A stretch of DNA of 64,000 bases from Rhodomicrobium sp. R_RK_3 (GCF_002198715.1 NZ_MWLK01000036.1:310223-374222), one strand, 5' to 3'; positions 25,112 to 34,330 are shown, counted from the stretch's first letter. The notes: generated from the letters alone by a model not told the origin. A program made the numbers and translations.

Positions 25112-26155
25112 ATGGTCGCCATCAAAGCCGCCGAATTGCCCGGCCTCCTCAAATCTAGCGGCACGAAGACCGACGCCTATCTGATCCACGGCACCGATGT
25201 CGGCCAGGTCGCCGAGATTGCGGGCTCGCTGGCCAAACAGCTCGCGGCGCTGTCCAAGCCGCCCGGGGAAATCATCCGCCTCAGCGAGCAGGATTTGGCG
25301 CAGGCGCCCGGTCGCCTCGCCAGCGAAGCGCGCAGCCTCGCCATGTTCGGCGGGCGTCCGGTGCTGCTGGTCAAACCTGGCCCGCAGCTCACTCCGGCGC
25401 TGTTCGAGGACCTGCTCGGAGGGCCGCCGCTCGCCGCCTTTATCATCGTCGAGGCGGGCAATCTGAAGAAGGACGCCAAGCTTCGCCAGATCTTCGAGAA
25501 GGCCAAGAGCGCCGCCGCTATTGTCTGCTATGGCGCCGATAATCGCAGCCTGCAGCAGCTCATACGGGATGAAGTCGAAAAGGCAGGGCTGACCATCGCG
25601 GCCGACGCCGCGCAGCGCCTGACCCAGCTCATCGGCGCGGATTGGGCCGTCTCCCGTGCCGAGATCGCCAAGCTGACGCTCTATGCGCTCGGTGAAACAC
25701 AGATCACTCTCGCTCATGTCGAGGCCGTGGTCGGCGACGCATCGGCCCATGCTTTCGACGCAGCGATTTCCGAAACGCTTGCTGGGAACGCCGCCGCCGC
25801 GCTGGCCCAGCTCGACGCGCTGGCCGGGAGCGGTACGCCGGCCCAGGTGCTGCTCAATCTGCTCTCCGGCCATCTGCAAAAGCTGCACGCCGTGCTCGCC
25901 GCCGTCGACCGCGGCGACAGTTTCGACGCCGCCGCCGGACGGCTCCGCCCTTCACCGCATTTCCGTCAGAAGGACGAGATGAAGGCGCAAACCGCGCGCT
26001 GGCGCCTGCCGGAGGTCGCCGCCGCCATCGAGGCGGTGCACGAGACCATCCGCCAAACGCGCCTGAAGCCCGCGCTCGAGCATGAGCTCGCGGCGGCGCT
26101 GATCCTGCGGATGCCGGAGATCAATCCGCGTCTCACGAAGTCGCGCGCGGCGTAG
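25112..26155 (+). CDS. holA: DNA polymerase III subunit delta
   Basis: This 347-aa clamp-loader subunit opens the sliding clamp. The N-terminal AAA-like domain starts AYLIHGTDVGQVAEIAG; LASEARSLAMFGGRPVLLVKPG, FIIVEAGNLKKDAKLR and ELAKL-like IGADWAVSRAEIAKL follow the family, and the C-terminal domain ends in RQTRLKPALEHELAAALIL. It usually follows leuS-lptE in alphaproteobacteria; here it follows maf. A bidirectional terminator separates it from convergent secB. Confidence 0.92.
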   Translation: MVAIKAAELPGLLKSSGTKTDAYLIHGTDVGQVAEIAGSLAKQLAALSKPPGEIIRLSEQDLAQAPGRLASEARSLAMFGGRPVLLVKPGPQLTPALFEDLLGGPPLAAFIIVEAGNLKKDAKLRQIFEKAKSAAAIVCYGADNRSLQQLIRDEVEKAGLTIAADAAQRLTQLIGADWAVSRAEIAKLTLYALGETQITLAHVEAVVGDASAHAFDAAISETLAGNAAAALAQLDALAGSGTPAQVLLNLLSGHLQKLHAVLAAVDRGDSFDAAAGRLRPSPHFRQKDEMKAQTARWRLPEVAAAIEAVHETIRQTRLKPALEHELAAALILRMPEINPRLTKSRAA

Positions 26156-26181
26156 ATCGCCTGGGGGCGGCCCTTAAAACA

Positions 26182-26207
26182 AAAATCCCCGCGACGGCGG
26201 AGATTTT
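26182..26207. terminator. Bidirectional intrinsic terminator between holA and secB
   Basis: An 11-bp stem with one mismatch, AAAATCCCCGC and GCGGAGATTTT, encloses the loop GACG. On the minus strand it is followed by a T-rich tract, so it should end secB transcripts well; it also serves holA. Confidence 0.8.
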
Positions 26208-26226
26208 GCACGATGGCAGAAGCTAC

Positions 26227-26727
26227 TTATTGAACCGCGGGTTCGCCGCCGGCTGCTTCGTCCTGCATCAGGCGCTGGCGGAACAGGGAGGCGAAATCGA
26301 TCGGGTCGAGCAGCAGAGGCGGGAAGCCGCCTTCGCGCGTCAGGTCGGCGACCAGGCGGCGCACGAAGGGGAAAAGCAGCGCCGGGCATTCGATGAACAG
26401 CACCGGACGCAGCGCCTGTTGTGGCAGGTTCTTCAGCCGGAAGCCGCCGGCATAGACCAATTCCAGATTATACAGCGCGCCGTCCTCGTTTTTCGCGGCG
26501 GCCTCCATGGTCAGCACGACCTCGAACACGTCGTCGCCGATGGGGTGGGCCTGGACGTTGAAATTGATCTGGATGTTCGGGTTCTTGCCCGGTCCGCGCA
26601 GACTGCGCGGCGCGCCCGGATTCTCGAAGGAGAGATCCTTGATATACTGCCCCAAAACATTGATCTGAGGCTGCTGATCCTCATCCTTCGCCGCTTCAGG
26701 CGCGGTGCCGTTATTGCCGTTCGCCAT
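26227..26727 (-). CDS. secB: Protein-export chaperone SecB
   Basis: The 166-aa tetrameric chaperone keeps preproteins unfolded for SecA. Motifs are INVLGQYIKDLSFENPGAP, VVLTMEAAAKNEDGALYNLELVYAG and the C-terminal FASLFRQRLMQDE. The ATG at 26727 (MANGNNGTAPE) is preceded by AGGATGAGG; an open extension to 26808 is unlike SecB. It is leftward, converging on holA. Confidence 0.95.
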   Translation of the reverse strand: MANGNNGTAPEAAKDEDQQPQINVLGQYIKDLSFENPGAPRSLRGPGKNPNIQINFNVQAHPIGDDVFEVVLTMEAAAKNEDGALYNLELVYAGGFRLKNLPQQALRPVLFIECPALLFPFVRRLVADLTREGGFPPLLLDPIDFASLFRQRLMQDEAAGGEPAVQ

Positions 26728-26939
26728 GGCCTCATCCTCAGTTTTGGAGCGCGGTGGGGAAATTTCGGCCCCGCCGGGAGGCGGGGGTGCAGACGTTTCC
26801 CAAAACATCGCGCGAAGACAATCGTCGCTGGGTCACGTCGCTAGCATGACAGGCGGTGGCAGGCAACGTCCATCCCGCAATTTTGCGGAGGCTCGGCCGG
26901 CGAAGCTGAACCAAGGCCGCCGCAGGGCGGCGCTAAAGC

Positions 26940-27551
26940 CTATTCCTTATGCCAGGGCGAATCGGTGTCCTTGCGGCCCGGCTTGGCCGTTTCAGCCTTG
27001 CCGCCGGTGGGCGGTTCTCCCTTGGGCGGGTCGGGCTCGAGCGTCTCGAATTCGGCATCGACGGCGTTGCTCGACCGCTTCAGCCCGCCGCCGCCGCGCG
27101 GCGACGCGCCGCCCGGTTTCGGTCCGGCACCCGGGCGCGGTCCAGCCCCGCCGCCGCCGGCGGGACGTCCGAAACCGCTGACATGCACCCGCCCGCTTGC
27201 CAGCGCCCGTTTCACCACCCAGCGCCCGGCGGCGCGGCGGATCGGCGGCACGAACAGCGCCAGGCCGATGACGTCGGTCAGCAGCCCGGGCGTAATCAGT
27301 AATATCCCCGCCGCCAGAATGCCGATGCCGTCGATGACAGGCGTCAGGGGCATCTCGCCCCGCTCCAGGCTTTGTGCAAAGCGGTTCAGCGCGGAGAAGC
27401 CCTGTACGCGCATCAACACGCTGCCGGCGATCGCGGTGCCGATGGTCAAAAGGATCGTCGGCAGCACGCCGATCAGCCGTCCGGCCTCTATAAAAAGCGC
27501 GATTTCGGCGATCGGCAGGCCGATAAAGAGCAGGAACAAAAGAATGGGCAT
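26940..27551 (-). CDS. fxsA: FxsA family membrane protein
   Basis: This 203-aa protein has the FxsA core: MPILLFLLFIGLPIAEIALF, TIGTAIAGSVLMRVQG, GIGILAAGILLITPGLLTD and FVPPIRR. Three or four hydrophobic segments are followed by a long Gly/Pro-rich, low-complexity cytoplasmic tail (GGGGAGPRPGAGPKPG). FxsA in E. coli affects F-exclusion of phage T7; the general role is unknown. The start at 27551 is chosen because the membrane part begins there. It is next to secB, the common alphaproteobacterial order, and divergent from the Tim44-like gene. Confidence 0.9.
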   Translation of the reverse strand: MPILLFLLFIGLPIAEIALFIEAGRLIGVLPTILLTIGTAIAGSVLMRVQGFSALNRFAQSLERGEMPLTPVIDGIGILAAGILLITPGLLTDVIGLALFVPPIRRAAGRWVVKRALASGRVHVSGFGRPAGGGGAGPRPGAGPKPGGASPRGGGGLKRSSNAVDAEFETLEPDPPKGEPPTGGKAETAKPGRKDTDSPWHKE

Positions 27552-27778
27552 GCTGTTAAGCCCCCAACATGTGCAACAATGGGTGGCGAAATCGGCGGTA
27601 TCGGCCATAGGGCGAATTCTTGCAGGTTGGCTTAACCGTTTCGATCGCGTAATTTGCTATAGGATGCGTGGCATGCTTTCTACCGCCCTTCACACGGCTG
27701 GCGGTCCTGATGGCCGCGACCTATATGATAGATGACAGCCCCTAAGCGCACATATGTATCCAAAGAAGCTGCGGCAAT

Positions 27779-28492
27779 ATGAACGGCACATTCGACATTC
27801 TGACTTTGCTTTTCTTGATCATAGCAGTTGTGATATTTCTCCGGCTTCGCAGCGTGCTGGGTCGCCGGACCGGAAACGAACGTCCGCGCTATGATCCTTA
27901 CACGCCTTCCGACGCCAATGGTAAGCCGGTGCGCGATAATATCGTCACCCTTCCTCGTGGGGAGCCGCCGCGGATGACTGATGAACTGGACGAAGCCACT
28001 TTCGCGAAACGGCTGAAGGATGTGGCGCCGGTCGGCAGCGACGCTGCGCAAAAGCTGCAGTCGGTGGCGCAGGCCGATCGCAGCTTCGACCCGAAGCATT
28101 TCCTCAACGGCGCCAAGGCGGCCTATGAAATGATCGTCTCGGCCTTTGCCGAGGGCGACCGCAAAACGCTGAAATCCCTACTCAGCCGCGAAGTTTTCGA
28201 CAGCTTTTCAACAGCCATCGGTGAGCGTGAAAAGGCCGGCGACACGGTCGAGTTCAAATTCGTCGGCATTTCCAGCACGGAAATCATCGACGCCGAGGTA
28301 AGCGGCAAGACCATCAACATCACCATCAAATTCGTCAGCGACCTGATTACCGCCACGCGCAACCGCGCGGGCGAGGTCATCGACGGCGATCCGGTGACCA
28401 TCCGCGACGTCACCGACGTCTGGACTTTTTCGCGCGACGTCACGGCGCGCGATCCGAATTGGCGGCTTGTGGCGACAGGATCGGCGGCCTGA
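27779..28492 (+). CDS. Tim44-like domain protein (TimA)
   Basis: The 237-aa protein has one N-terminal membrane segment (ILTLLFLIIAVVIFLRL) and a C-terminal Tim44 domain (DRSFDPKHFLNGAKAAYEMI, FAEGDRKTLKSLLSREVFD, ITIKFVSDLITATRN, DVWTFSRDVTARDPNW). Mitochondrial Tim44 helps pull preproteins through the inner membrane; the bacterial counterparts have an undefined membrane role. It heads a rightward group with mltA (22 bp on) and smr, the order seen in many Hyphomicrobiales. Confidence 0.88.
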   Translation: MNGTFDILTLLFLIIAVVIFLRLRSVLGRRTGNERPRYDPYTPSDANGKPVRDNIVTLPRGEPPRMTDELDEATFAKRLKDVAPVGSDAAQKLQSVAQADRSFDPKHFLNGAKAAYEMIVSAFAEGDRKTLKSLLSREVFDSFSTAIGEREKAGDTVEFKFVGISSTEIIDAEVSGKTINITIKFVSDLITATRNRAGEVIDGDPVTIRDVTDVWTFSRDVTARDPNWRLVATGSAA

Positions 28493-28513
28493 GGCCGCAC
28501 GGACGACGGGGCC

Positions 28514-29665
28514 ATGCGGGCGGTATTTCAGTTAGGGGCGGCGCTATTCGTCATGGCCGGTGCAAATCTGTGGCAGTGGCAATTTTCCGATGCCGAGGCC
28601 AAGGGCCTCAAATCCTTCGATAAGACGCCGCTCGAATTCGCGGCGGTCCCCGGCTGGGCGGATGACGATCATGCCGCCGCCTTCGCCGCCTTCCGCAAAT
28701 CCTGCGGCAAACTTCTCACCGATGCCAAGGAAGGCGACCGCATCAAGCCGGCCTGCGAGCTGGCGACGATGCTGCCGGAGAAGCTGCGCCGCGAGGATGC
28801 GCGCCAGTTCTTCGAGAACAATTTCAAGCCGCATCTGGTCAAGCGGCCCTCGACAGGCGCCATGCTGACCGGCTATTTCGAGCCCGAGATCAAGGGCTCG
28901 CTGACGCCGACGCCCGAATACAAGATCCCAATTTACGCCCTGCCGAGCGACCTGACCCTGATCCGGCAGCCCTCCGATCGTGGCACGCTGGCGGCGGACC
29001 TCACTGCGGCACGCGCCACCGCCGGCGGGCTCGTGCCCTATTACACCCGCCAGGAGATCGAGCAGGGTGCGCTCGCCGGCCGCGGATTGGAGATCGCCTA
29101 TCTCGCCGACCCCTACGATGCCTTCGTCATGCAGGTGCAGGGCTCCGGCATGATCCGGCTGCCCGACGGCAAAACCTTGCGTGTCGGCTTCGCGGGCAAG
29201 AACGGTCATCCCTATTCCTCGATCGGCAAGATCCTCGTACAGGCCGGACAATTGCAGGCGACGTCGGCCTCGCTCGACCAGTTGCTGACCTGGCTGCGCG
29301 CCGACCCTGAACGCGGCCGGCAAATGATGTGGGAGAACAAGTCCTATCCGTTCTTCCGCGTGCTCGACCCGTCCGAGGCCGGGGAGGGGCCGCATGGCGC
29401 GCTCGGCCTGCCGCTGATGCCGGGGCGCAGCCTCGCCGTCGATCCGCGCTATCACGCGCTCGGCACGCCGATCTGGGTCTCGGCGCCCGATATGAAGGAC
29501 GCCAAGGGAAAGCCCATCGCCCGGCTGATGGTGGCGCAGGATACCGGCTCGGCCATTCGTGGGCCGGTGCGCGGTGATTTCTTCTTTGGAAGTGGCGACG
29601 CTGCCGGACGCAGCGCCGGCGTCACCAAGCACATCTGTGATTTCACGGTTCTCATCCCAAATTAA
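28514..29665 (+). CDS. mltA: Membrane-bound lytic murein transglycosylase A
   Basis: The 383-aa periplasmic enzyme has a short hydrophobic N-terminus (QLGAALFVMAGANLW) without a lipobox. The MltA domain includes GAMLTGYFEPEIKGSLTPT and YAFVMQVQGSG-like DAFVMQVQGSGMIRL; the C-terminal 3D domain carries the catalytic Asp in LMVAQDTGSAIRGPVRGD and FFFGSGDAAG. It cleaves peptidoglycan glycan strands to anhydromuropeptides. It sits between tim44-like and smr genes. Confidence 0.94.
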   Translation: MRAVFQLGAALFVMAGANLWQWQFSDAEAKGLKSFDKTPLEFAAVPGWADDDHAAAFAAFRKSCGKLLTDAKEGDRIKPACELATMLPEKLRREDARQFFENNFKPHLVKRPSTGAMLTGYFEPEIKGSLTPTPEYKIPIYALPSDLTLIRQPSDRGTLAADLTAARATAGGLVPYYTRQEIEQGALAGRGLEIAYLADPYDAFVMQVQGSGMIRLPDGKTLRVGFAGKNGHPYSSIGKILVQAGQLQATSASLDQLLTWLRADPERGRQMMWENKSYPFFRVLDPSEAGEGPHGALGLPLMPGRSLAVDPRYHALGTPIWVSAPDMKDAKGKPIARLMVAQDTGSAIRGPVRGDFFFGSGDAAGRSAGVTKHICDFTVLIPN

Positions 29666-29672
29666 CGGCGAA

Positions 29673-29700
29673 GCGCGGGGTCTCTGACTGCTCCCCGCGC
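29673..29700 (+). terminator. Hairpin downstream of mltA
   Basis: Perfect 8-bp arms GCGCGGGG and CCCCGCGC enclose a 12-nt loop 8 bp after the mltA stop. There is no T tract, so it may be a weak terminator or an mRNA 3-prime stabiliser. Confidence 0.4.
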
Positions 29701-29921
29701 CGAGCCGATCGCGCCAGAGCCTTATCCTTCCGTTTGCCGGTGGGGCCGTCCAAGCTCGTGGCGAGCTGCATTTGCCGTCAAATTCGGTCCGGCTTTTGCG
29801 GATGATGCTTTAGAGTCAGATGCTTACGCAGGAATTGCCGGACAGCCGGAGCCTTGATGCTTTTGGGGGGAGGGCGAGGCGGCGATCGTGCGCAACGCCC
29901 CTCGCCGAACACAGAGGATTT

Positions 29922-30551
29922 ATGAATTCGGAGCCGCCATCGCGCAAAAGGCCGCTGACCGCCGAGGAGGCGGAGCTGTGGACCTATGCCATGCGCGAGG
30001 CGAATGCTCTGCGCCGCCGCGGCCGTGAGGAGAAGCGCGAGGCGGAACGGCTGGCCGATGAGGCCAAGGCTGAGCGTTTTGCCCCGGAACCGTCTCCTGC
30101 CACGAAGGTGCAGCCGGCCGCTAAACCGAGCGCGGATAAACGGCCAGAGCGCCGTCCTCCGCCGCCGAAATCACCGCCTCCGCTCGCTCCCTTCGACGAC
30201 CGCGACCGCCGCAAACTCTCGCGAGATCGCGACCTGATCGACGCCCGCCTCGATCTGCACGGCATGCGCCAGCGCGAGGCGCATGGGGCGCTGCGGGCGT
30301 TTCTGTTCGCGTGCGTGACGCGCGGCCATCGGCATGTGCTGGTCATCACCGGCAAAGGCGTCCGCGCCGATGTGGAGCGCGTGCGCGATCATTTCATCGA
30401 GGAACGCGGCGTACTGCGCCGGCTGGTGCCGCAATGGCTGGCGGATGCGGATCTGCGCGGCATCGTGGTCAGCTACACCGCCGCCGGGGTCCGCCACGGC
30501 GGCGATGGAGCGCTGTATATCCGTCTGCGCAAGCAGGGAGCCGGAGGATAA
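29922..30551 (+). CDS. Smr-domain protein (MutS2-like nuclease domain)
   Basis: The 209-aa protein has a charged coiled N-terminal half (ANALRRRGREEKREAERLAD), a Pro-rich linker (RRPPPPKSPPPLAPF) and a C-terminal Smr domain with DLHGM, THGRG-like VITGKGVRADVERVRDHF and SYTAAGVRHGGDGALYI. Smr domains can cut branched DNA or RNA. The ATG at 29922 has GAGG just upstream; the longer frame from 29820 is unconserved. It ends the tim44-mltA-smr group. Confidence 0.9.
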   Translation: MNSEPPSRKRPLTAEEAELWTYAMREANALRRRGREEKREAERLADEAKAERFAPEPSPATKVQPAAKPSADKRPERRPPPPKSPPPLAPFDDRDRRKLSRDRDLIDARLDLHGMRQREAHGALRAFLFACVTRGHRHVLVITGKGVRADVERVRDHFIEERGVLRRLVPQWLADADLRGIVVSYTAAGVRHGGDGALYIRLRKQGAGG

Positions 30552-30577
30552 CTCCTATTGCGCGCCCGGAACCTTGC

Positions 30578-31063
30578 CTAAGCGCCGTCATAAGCCCTTT
30601 GCAGAGCCGCAACATTCGGCTTGCTCATCTTGAGCATGGCCTGCATCGCCCGGCCGGCCTTTTCCTTGTCGGCGTCGAGCAGCATATCGATGAGTGGCGC
30701 CCAATTGACCTGCCATGACAGGCCGAAACGATCCTTGAGCCAGCCGCAGACGCTCGGTTTGCCGCCATCCGCCAAAAGTGCATTCCAGTAACGGTCGACC
30801 TCGCCCTGGTCCTTGCACTCGATCAGGAACGATACCGATTCGTTGAACTTGAATTGCGGGCCGCCATTGATGGCGGTGAACACCAGACCGTCGAGCTGGA
30901 ACTCGATGGCCATGATCTCGCCTTCGGGGCCGGGACTGTCCTTCAGGTAATGCGAGGTGCGCAGCAGCTTGGAGTTTGGAAAAATCGAAATGTAGAAGTC
31001 GACCGCTTCCTTCGCTTTGAAATCGAACCAGAGGTTCGGCGAGATGCGTGTGCGGATGGTCAT
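30578..31063 (-). CDS. VOC-superfamily protein, PhnB-like
   Basis: The 161-aa protein has two beta-alpha-beta-beta-beta repeats: NLWFDFKAKEAVDFYISIFPNS and IMAIEFQLDGLVFTAINGG in the first half, SVSFLIECKDQGEVDRYWNALL and GWLKDRFGLSWQVNW in the second. This is the PhnB / 3-demethylubiquinone methyltransferase-like group of unknown reaction. The ATG at 31063 (MTIRTRISPN) has AAGGAG 8 bp upstream. Converges on smr. Confidence 0.87.
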   Translation of the reverse strand: MTIRTRISPNLWFDFKAKEAVDFYISIFPNSKLLRTSHYLKDSPGPEGEIMAIEFQLDGLVFTAINGGPQFKFNESVSFLIECKDQGEVDRYWNALLADGGKPSVCGWLKDRFGLSWQVNWAPLIDMLLDADKEKAGRAMQAMLKMSKPNVAALQRAYDGA

Positions 31064-31437
31064 TCGTGCGCTCCTTCGGCTGTGATCCTGCATAGGACGC
31101 GCCGAGGACGTCGCCTCCGACATTGGCGGGTCGAAAAACGTCGGCGGTAAACGTCCGCCACCCGCATTGCTGTACTTTAAGACTACATCCGAAACGCAAT
31201 CTGAGATTGCTTCCGGCGGCGCAGGCTGCCGCGGATTGTGCCCCGATCGACCTTCGGGCGGGCGTGCGCCGAGCATGGCCCAAACATCTTGGTGCCGAGC
31301 GCTTGCTCTGCCGCATTTATGCGCGCTGCCCGAAGCCCGACTGACACATTTTGGTGCAGCCTATTCGTGGCCGCTTCCGGCCGAACCTGCTACCCGAAGC
31401 AAAGCCTGACTAAGAGCCAGCAAGACAGGGAGTGACG
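31064..31437. other. Divergent intergenic region with a 15-bp palindrome
   Basis: This 374-bp gap lies between leftward PhnB-like and rightward secreted-protein genes. A perfect palindrome GCAATCT-G-AGATTGC occupies 31196-31210 and could be an operator. No other structure was seen. Confidence 0.4.
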
Positions 31438-31836
31438 ATGAATTCAGGAGCCAAATTCCTCACCGGCGCGCTGCTTCTCTCGGCCGCCATGAGCTCGCCC
31501 GCCATGGCCCGCGACCATTGGGACGAACTGGGCTGCCAGTCGGTCGGCTTTTTGGGCGACCGTGATGTCATCAAGATCGGACGCCGCGAAGGCCGCTTCA
31601 AAGCCATTAAGCTGAATGTGTCCGGCAACGCCGTCCATATCATGGACCTCAAGGTCGTCTACGCCAACGGCGCGCCCGACGACATCCAGGTGCGTTCGGA
31701 AATCCGTGAAGGCGGTGAGACGCGTCCGCTGGATCTGCGGGGCCGCGAACGCGCCATCGACCGCGTCGAGCTGGTCTATCGGGCCAAGCCCAATTTCCAT
31801 GGCAAGGCCAGGGTCTGCGTCTCCGGGCTGCAATAA
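31438..31836 (+). CDS. Secreted hypothetical protein (DUF2541-like)
   Basis: The 132-aa protein has a signal peptide (FLTGALLLSAAMSSPAMA, cleavage before RDHWDE). The mature domain reads WDELGCQSVGFLGDRDVIKIGRREG, AIKLNVSGNAVHIMDLKVVYANG and VELVYRAKPNFHGKARVCVSG, a beta-rich pattern I associate with DUF2541; that name is from memory. The ATG at 31438 follows AGGGAG; the in-frame GTG at 31432 would overlap that site. Two cysteines (in LGCQ and RVCV) could form a disulphide. Function unknown. Confidence 0.75.
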   Translation: MNSGAKFLTGALLLSAAMSSPAMARDHWDELGCQSVGFLGDRDVIKIGRREGRFKAIKLNVSGNAVHIMDLKVVYANGAPDDIQVRSEIREGGETRPLDLRGRERAIDRVELVYRAKPNFHGKARVCVSGLQ

Positions 31837-31935
31837 GCCCTGACAGGAATGGAGCGGGGGGCTCTTTGCATCTCCTGCATCATAAGAAAGCGTTGCGGCA
31901 CCTCGCTTACTCAGGGGCCGCGACAGATGAGCGGC

Positions 31936-31971
31936 GGACCGTGATCGCTTTACAGGTGGCGATCACGGTCC
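31936..31971. terminator. Strong 13-bp hairpin between convergent genes
   Basis: Perfect arms GGACCGTGATCGC and GCGATCACGGTCC enclose a 10-nt loop (TTTACAGGTG). It lies between the stops of the secreted-protein gene and dnaQ, where a bidirectional terminator is expected, but no T tract follows on either strand. Confidence 0.55.
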
Positions 31972-32008
31972 AGCCCTCTGAATCCGTACTGTCCGTCCCC
32001 GCGCGCGC

Positions 32009-32698
32009 CTACTGGTACTGCCGCCAGACTGCGGCGCCCCCGAGTTCCTCGATGAACGCCGCATGGGCAGCCGCCTCGGCCTCGGCCAGATTGGCCGGCA
32101 GCGGAGTCGGACGGAGCTGAATGACCGCCGAGCCCGCCGTGCCGCGACCGGTCGCCGAGCGCCGGGCGGACAGGTCCAAACCAGGCTGCTGGCCGCCGAT
32201 GAGCTGCAAATACACATCCGCCAGCAGCTCGGCGTCGAGCAGAGCGCCGTGCTTGGTCCGAGCGGAATTGTCGATATTGTAGCGCTTGCAGAGCGCGTCG
32301 AGGCTGTTCGGACCGGCGGGATGTTTGCGGCGGGCGAGCGCCAGCGTGTCGAGCACGCGCTCCGGCGGGATCGTCGATCGGCCGATGCGGTTCAGCTCGA
32401 AATTGATGAAATTCATGTCGAAGGCGGCGTTGTGGAAGATCATCCGCCCGCCGTCGACAAAATCCAGAAACGACTCCACCAGATCGCCGAACAGCGGCTT
32501 GTCGGCGAGGAACTGCGTCGACAGGCCGTGCACGCGGAAAGCGTCCTGCGGCACCTCGCGCTCGGGGTTGATATATTGATGCCAGACGCGGCCCGTCGGG
32601 ATGAAATTGGCCAGCTCGACGCAGGCGATTTCGACCAGCCGGTCGCCCTTATGCGGGTCGAAGCCGGTGGTCTCGGTGTCCATGACGATTTCGCGCAT
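32009..32698 (-). CDS. dnaQ: DNA polymerase III subunit epsilon (proofreading 3-5 exonuclease)
   Basis: The 229-aa DEDDh exonuclease has ExoI MDTETTGFDPHKGDR, ExoII HNAAFDMNFINFEL and ExoIII RTKHGALLDAELLADVY, then a C-terminal tail that should bind the polymerase alpha subunit. It corrects replication errors. It is third in the leftward unit aroE-coaE-dnaQ, 3 bp after coaE. Confidence 0.96.
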   Translation of the reverse strand: MREIVMDTETTGFDPHKGDRLVEIACVELANFIPTGRVWHQYINPEREVPQDAFRVHGLSTQFLADKPLFGDLVESFLDFVDGGRMIFHNAAFDMNFINFELNRIGRSTIPPERVLDTLALARRKHPAGPNSLDALCKRYNIDNSARTKHGALLDAELLADVYLQLIGGQQPGLDLSARRSATGRGTAGSAVIQLRPTPLPANLAEAEAAAHAAFIEELGGAAVWRQYQ

Positions 32699-32701
32699 CG
32701 C

Positions 32702-33355
32702 TCAGCCCCCCAAATCGCCGTCCCCGGCGGACTCGGTGTGGAGCCGGCGCCAGAGATCGATCTTGTCCCCGGCGCGATGTTTCAATGATTCGAGGATTTT
32801 ATCGACCTGCGCGATGGTTTCGTCCAGAGGCAAGCCTGTGTCGACGAGATAGTCGGCACGGGCGCGCTTTTCCGCGTCGGACATCTGCTGGGCGCGGATG
32901 GCGGCGAGTTTTTCCGGCGTCATGCCGGGGCGGGCCATGACGCGCTCGGTCTGCACCTGTTCGGGCGCGCTGACGACCATCGAGGCATCCACGATACGGT
33001 CGCCGCCGGTCTCGAACAGCAGCGGAATGTCGAGCACACAGATCGGCTCGCCGGCGGCGGCGCAGTCCTGGATGAAGCGCCATTGGGCCAGCCGCACCAG
33101 CGGGTGCACCAGCGCTTCGAGCCTGGCGAAAGCGTCCGGCATTTGCATCGCGGCCGCCGCCAGTCTGGCGCGGTCGACCTTGCCGCCCACCGTGGTACCG
33201 GGGAAGGCCGATTCGATATGCGGCACGGCCTCGCCCTCATAGAGGCGGTGGACGATGCCATCGCTGTCGATGACGGGCACGCCGCGCGCCGCGATGTGGT
33301 TGGCGACGGTGGTCTTGCCCATCCCGATGGAGCCCGTCAGACCGATAATCAGCAT
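32702..33355 (-). CDS. coaE: Dephospho-CoA kinase
   Basis: The 217-aa P-loop kinase performs the last step of coenzyme A synthesis. It opens LIIGLTGSIGMGKTTVANH (Walker A GSIGMGKTT) and has VLDIPLLFETGGDRIVD and VSAPEQVQTERVMARPGMT. It lies 12 bp after aroE and 3 bp before dnaQ, so the three are one transcript. Confidence 0.95.
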   Translation of the reverse strand: MLIIGLTGSIGMGKTTVANHIAARGVPVIDSDGIVHRLYEGEAVPHIESAFPGTTVGGKVDRARLAAAAMQMPDAFARLEALVHPLVRLAQWRFIQDCAAAGEPICVLDIPLLFETGGDRIVDASMVVSAPEQVQTERVMARPGMTPEKLAAIRAQQMSDAEKRARADYLVDTGLPLDETIAQVDKILESLKHRAGDKIDLWRRLHTESAGDGDLGG

Positions 33356-33367
33356 TGCCCCGAAAAC

Positions 33368-34198
33368 CTAATGTGCGTTCAGATCGGCGATGATAAGCGC
33401 GCGCAGCTCCGGCGTCACCTCCGGGCGAATGCCGAACCATTTCTCGAAGCCGGGCACGGCCTGATGCAGCAGCATGCCGAGGCCGTCAGCCACGCGGAAG
33501 CCGGAGGCGCGGGCGCGGCGCAGCAGGTCGGTTTCGAGCGGGGCGTAGACGATGTCGTTAACGACGGCGTACGGCGCGAGGGGGGAAAGGTCGAGCACAA
33601 GAGGGGGCGCGCTGGTCATGCCGAGAGTGGTGGTGTTCACGACCAATGCACAGCTTTTCAACATGCTGGTGCCCTGCTCCCAGTCGTACACGGCAATGGC
33701 GGGGCCGAAAATGGCGGCGAGCGCTTCGGCGCGATCGCGGGTGCGGTTTGCCAGACGGATCTGCTGAAAGCCGCGATCGAGCAGTCCGCGAATGATCCCG
33801 CGCGCCGCGCCGCCCGCCCCCAGGACGGCGACTGGCTGGCGGGTTTCATCCCAGCCTGGCGTGCGGTCGTCGAGATTGGCGAGGAAGCCGTAGATGTCGG
33901 TGTTGGAGGCGCAAAGCACGCCGTCTTCGAGCCAGAGCGTGTTGGCGGCTTCAACACTGCGCGCGGCGGCGTCGGGGCGGGCGGCGGCGCGGAAGGCTGT
34001 TTCCTTGTGCGGTACGGTGACGTTGCAGCCGGCAAAGCCATGGCCGGCGAGGTCACGGAAGAACTCGGGCGCCTCATCGGGGGTGACGGGCCGGCGCACG
34101 TAATCGCCGTCGATACCGTAGGATTTCAGCCAATAGCCATGGATGAGCGGCGAGCGCGAATGCGCAACCGGCCAGCCCGCGACGCAAGCTCGTTTCAT
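33368..34198 (-). CDS. aroE: Shikimate dehydrogenase
   Basis: The 276-aa NADP enzyme reduces 3-dehydroshikimate in aromatic amino acid synthesis. Motifs are GWPVAHSRSPLIHGYWL (substrate site), GCNVTVPHKETAF with the catalytic Lys, VLGAGGAARGII for nucleotide binding and GLGMLLHQAVPGFEKWFG at the C-terminus. It heads aroE-coaE-dnaQ. In relatives this unit follows maf; here it lies after lptE. Confidence 0.95.
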   Translation of the reverse strand: MKRACVAGWPVAHSRSPLIHGYWLKSYGIDGDYVRRPVTPDEAPEFFRDLAGHGFAGCNVTVPHKETAFRAAARPDAAARSVEAANTLWLEDGVLCASNTDIYGFLANLDDRTPGWDETRQPVAVLGAGGAARGIIRGLLDRGFQQIRLANRTRDRAEALAAIFGPAIAVYDWEQGTSMLKSCALVVNTTTLGMTSAPPLVLDLSPLAPYAVVNDIVYAPLETDLLRRARASGFRVADGLGMLLHQAVPGFEKWFGIRPEVTPELRALIIADLNAH

Positions 34199-34330
34199 TC
34201 AGCGCTTCCCATTGGCGTCGTGCTCCGCAGCTTTCCTGGTGGTTATCGCATTCCGGCGCATGCGGGAATCGAAAAAGCGCCAGCGCGATCTGGTTGCAGG
34301 ATCTAACAATAGGCGGGGGCTCAAACGAAA

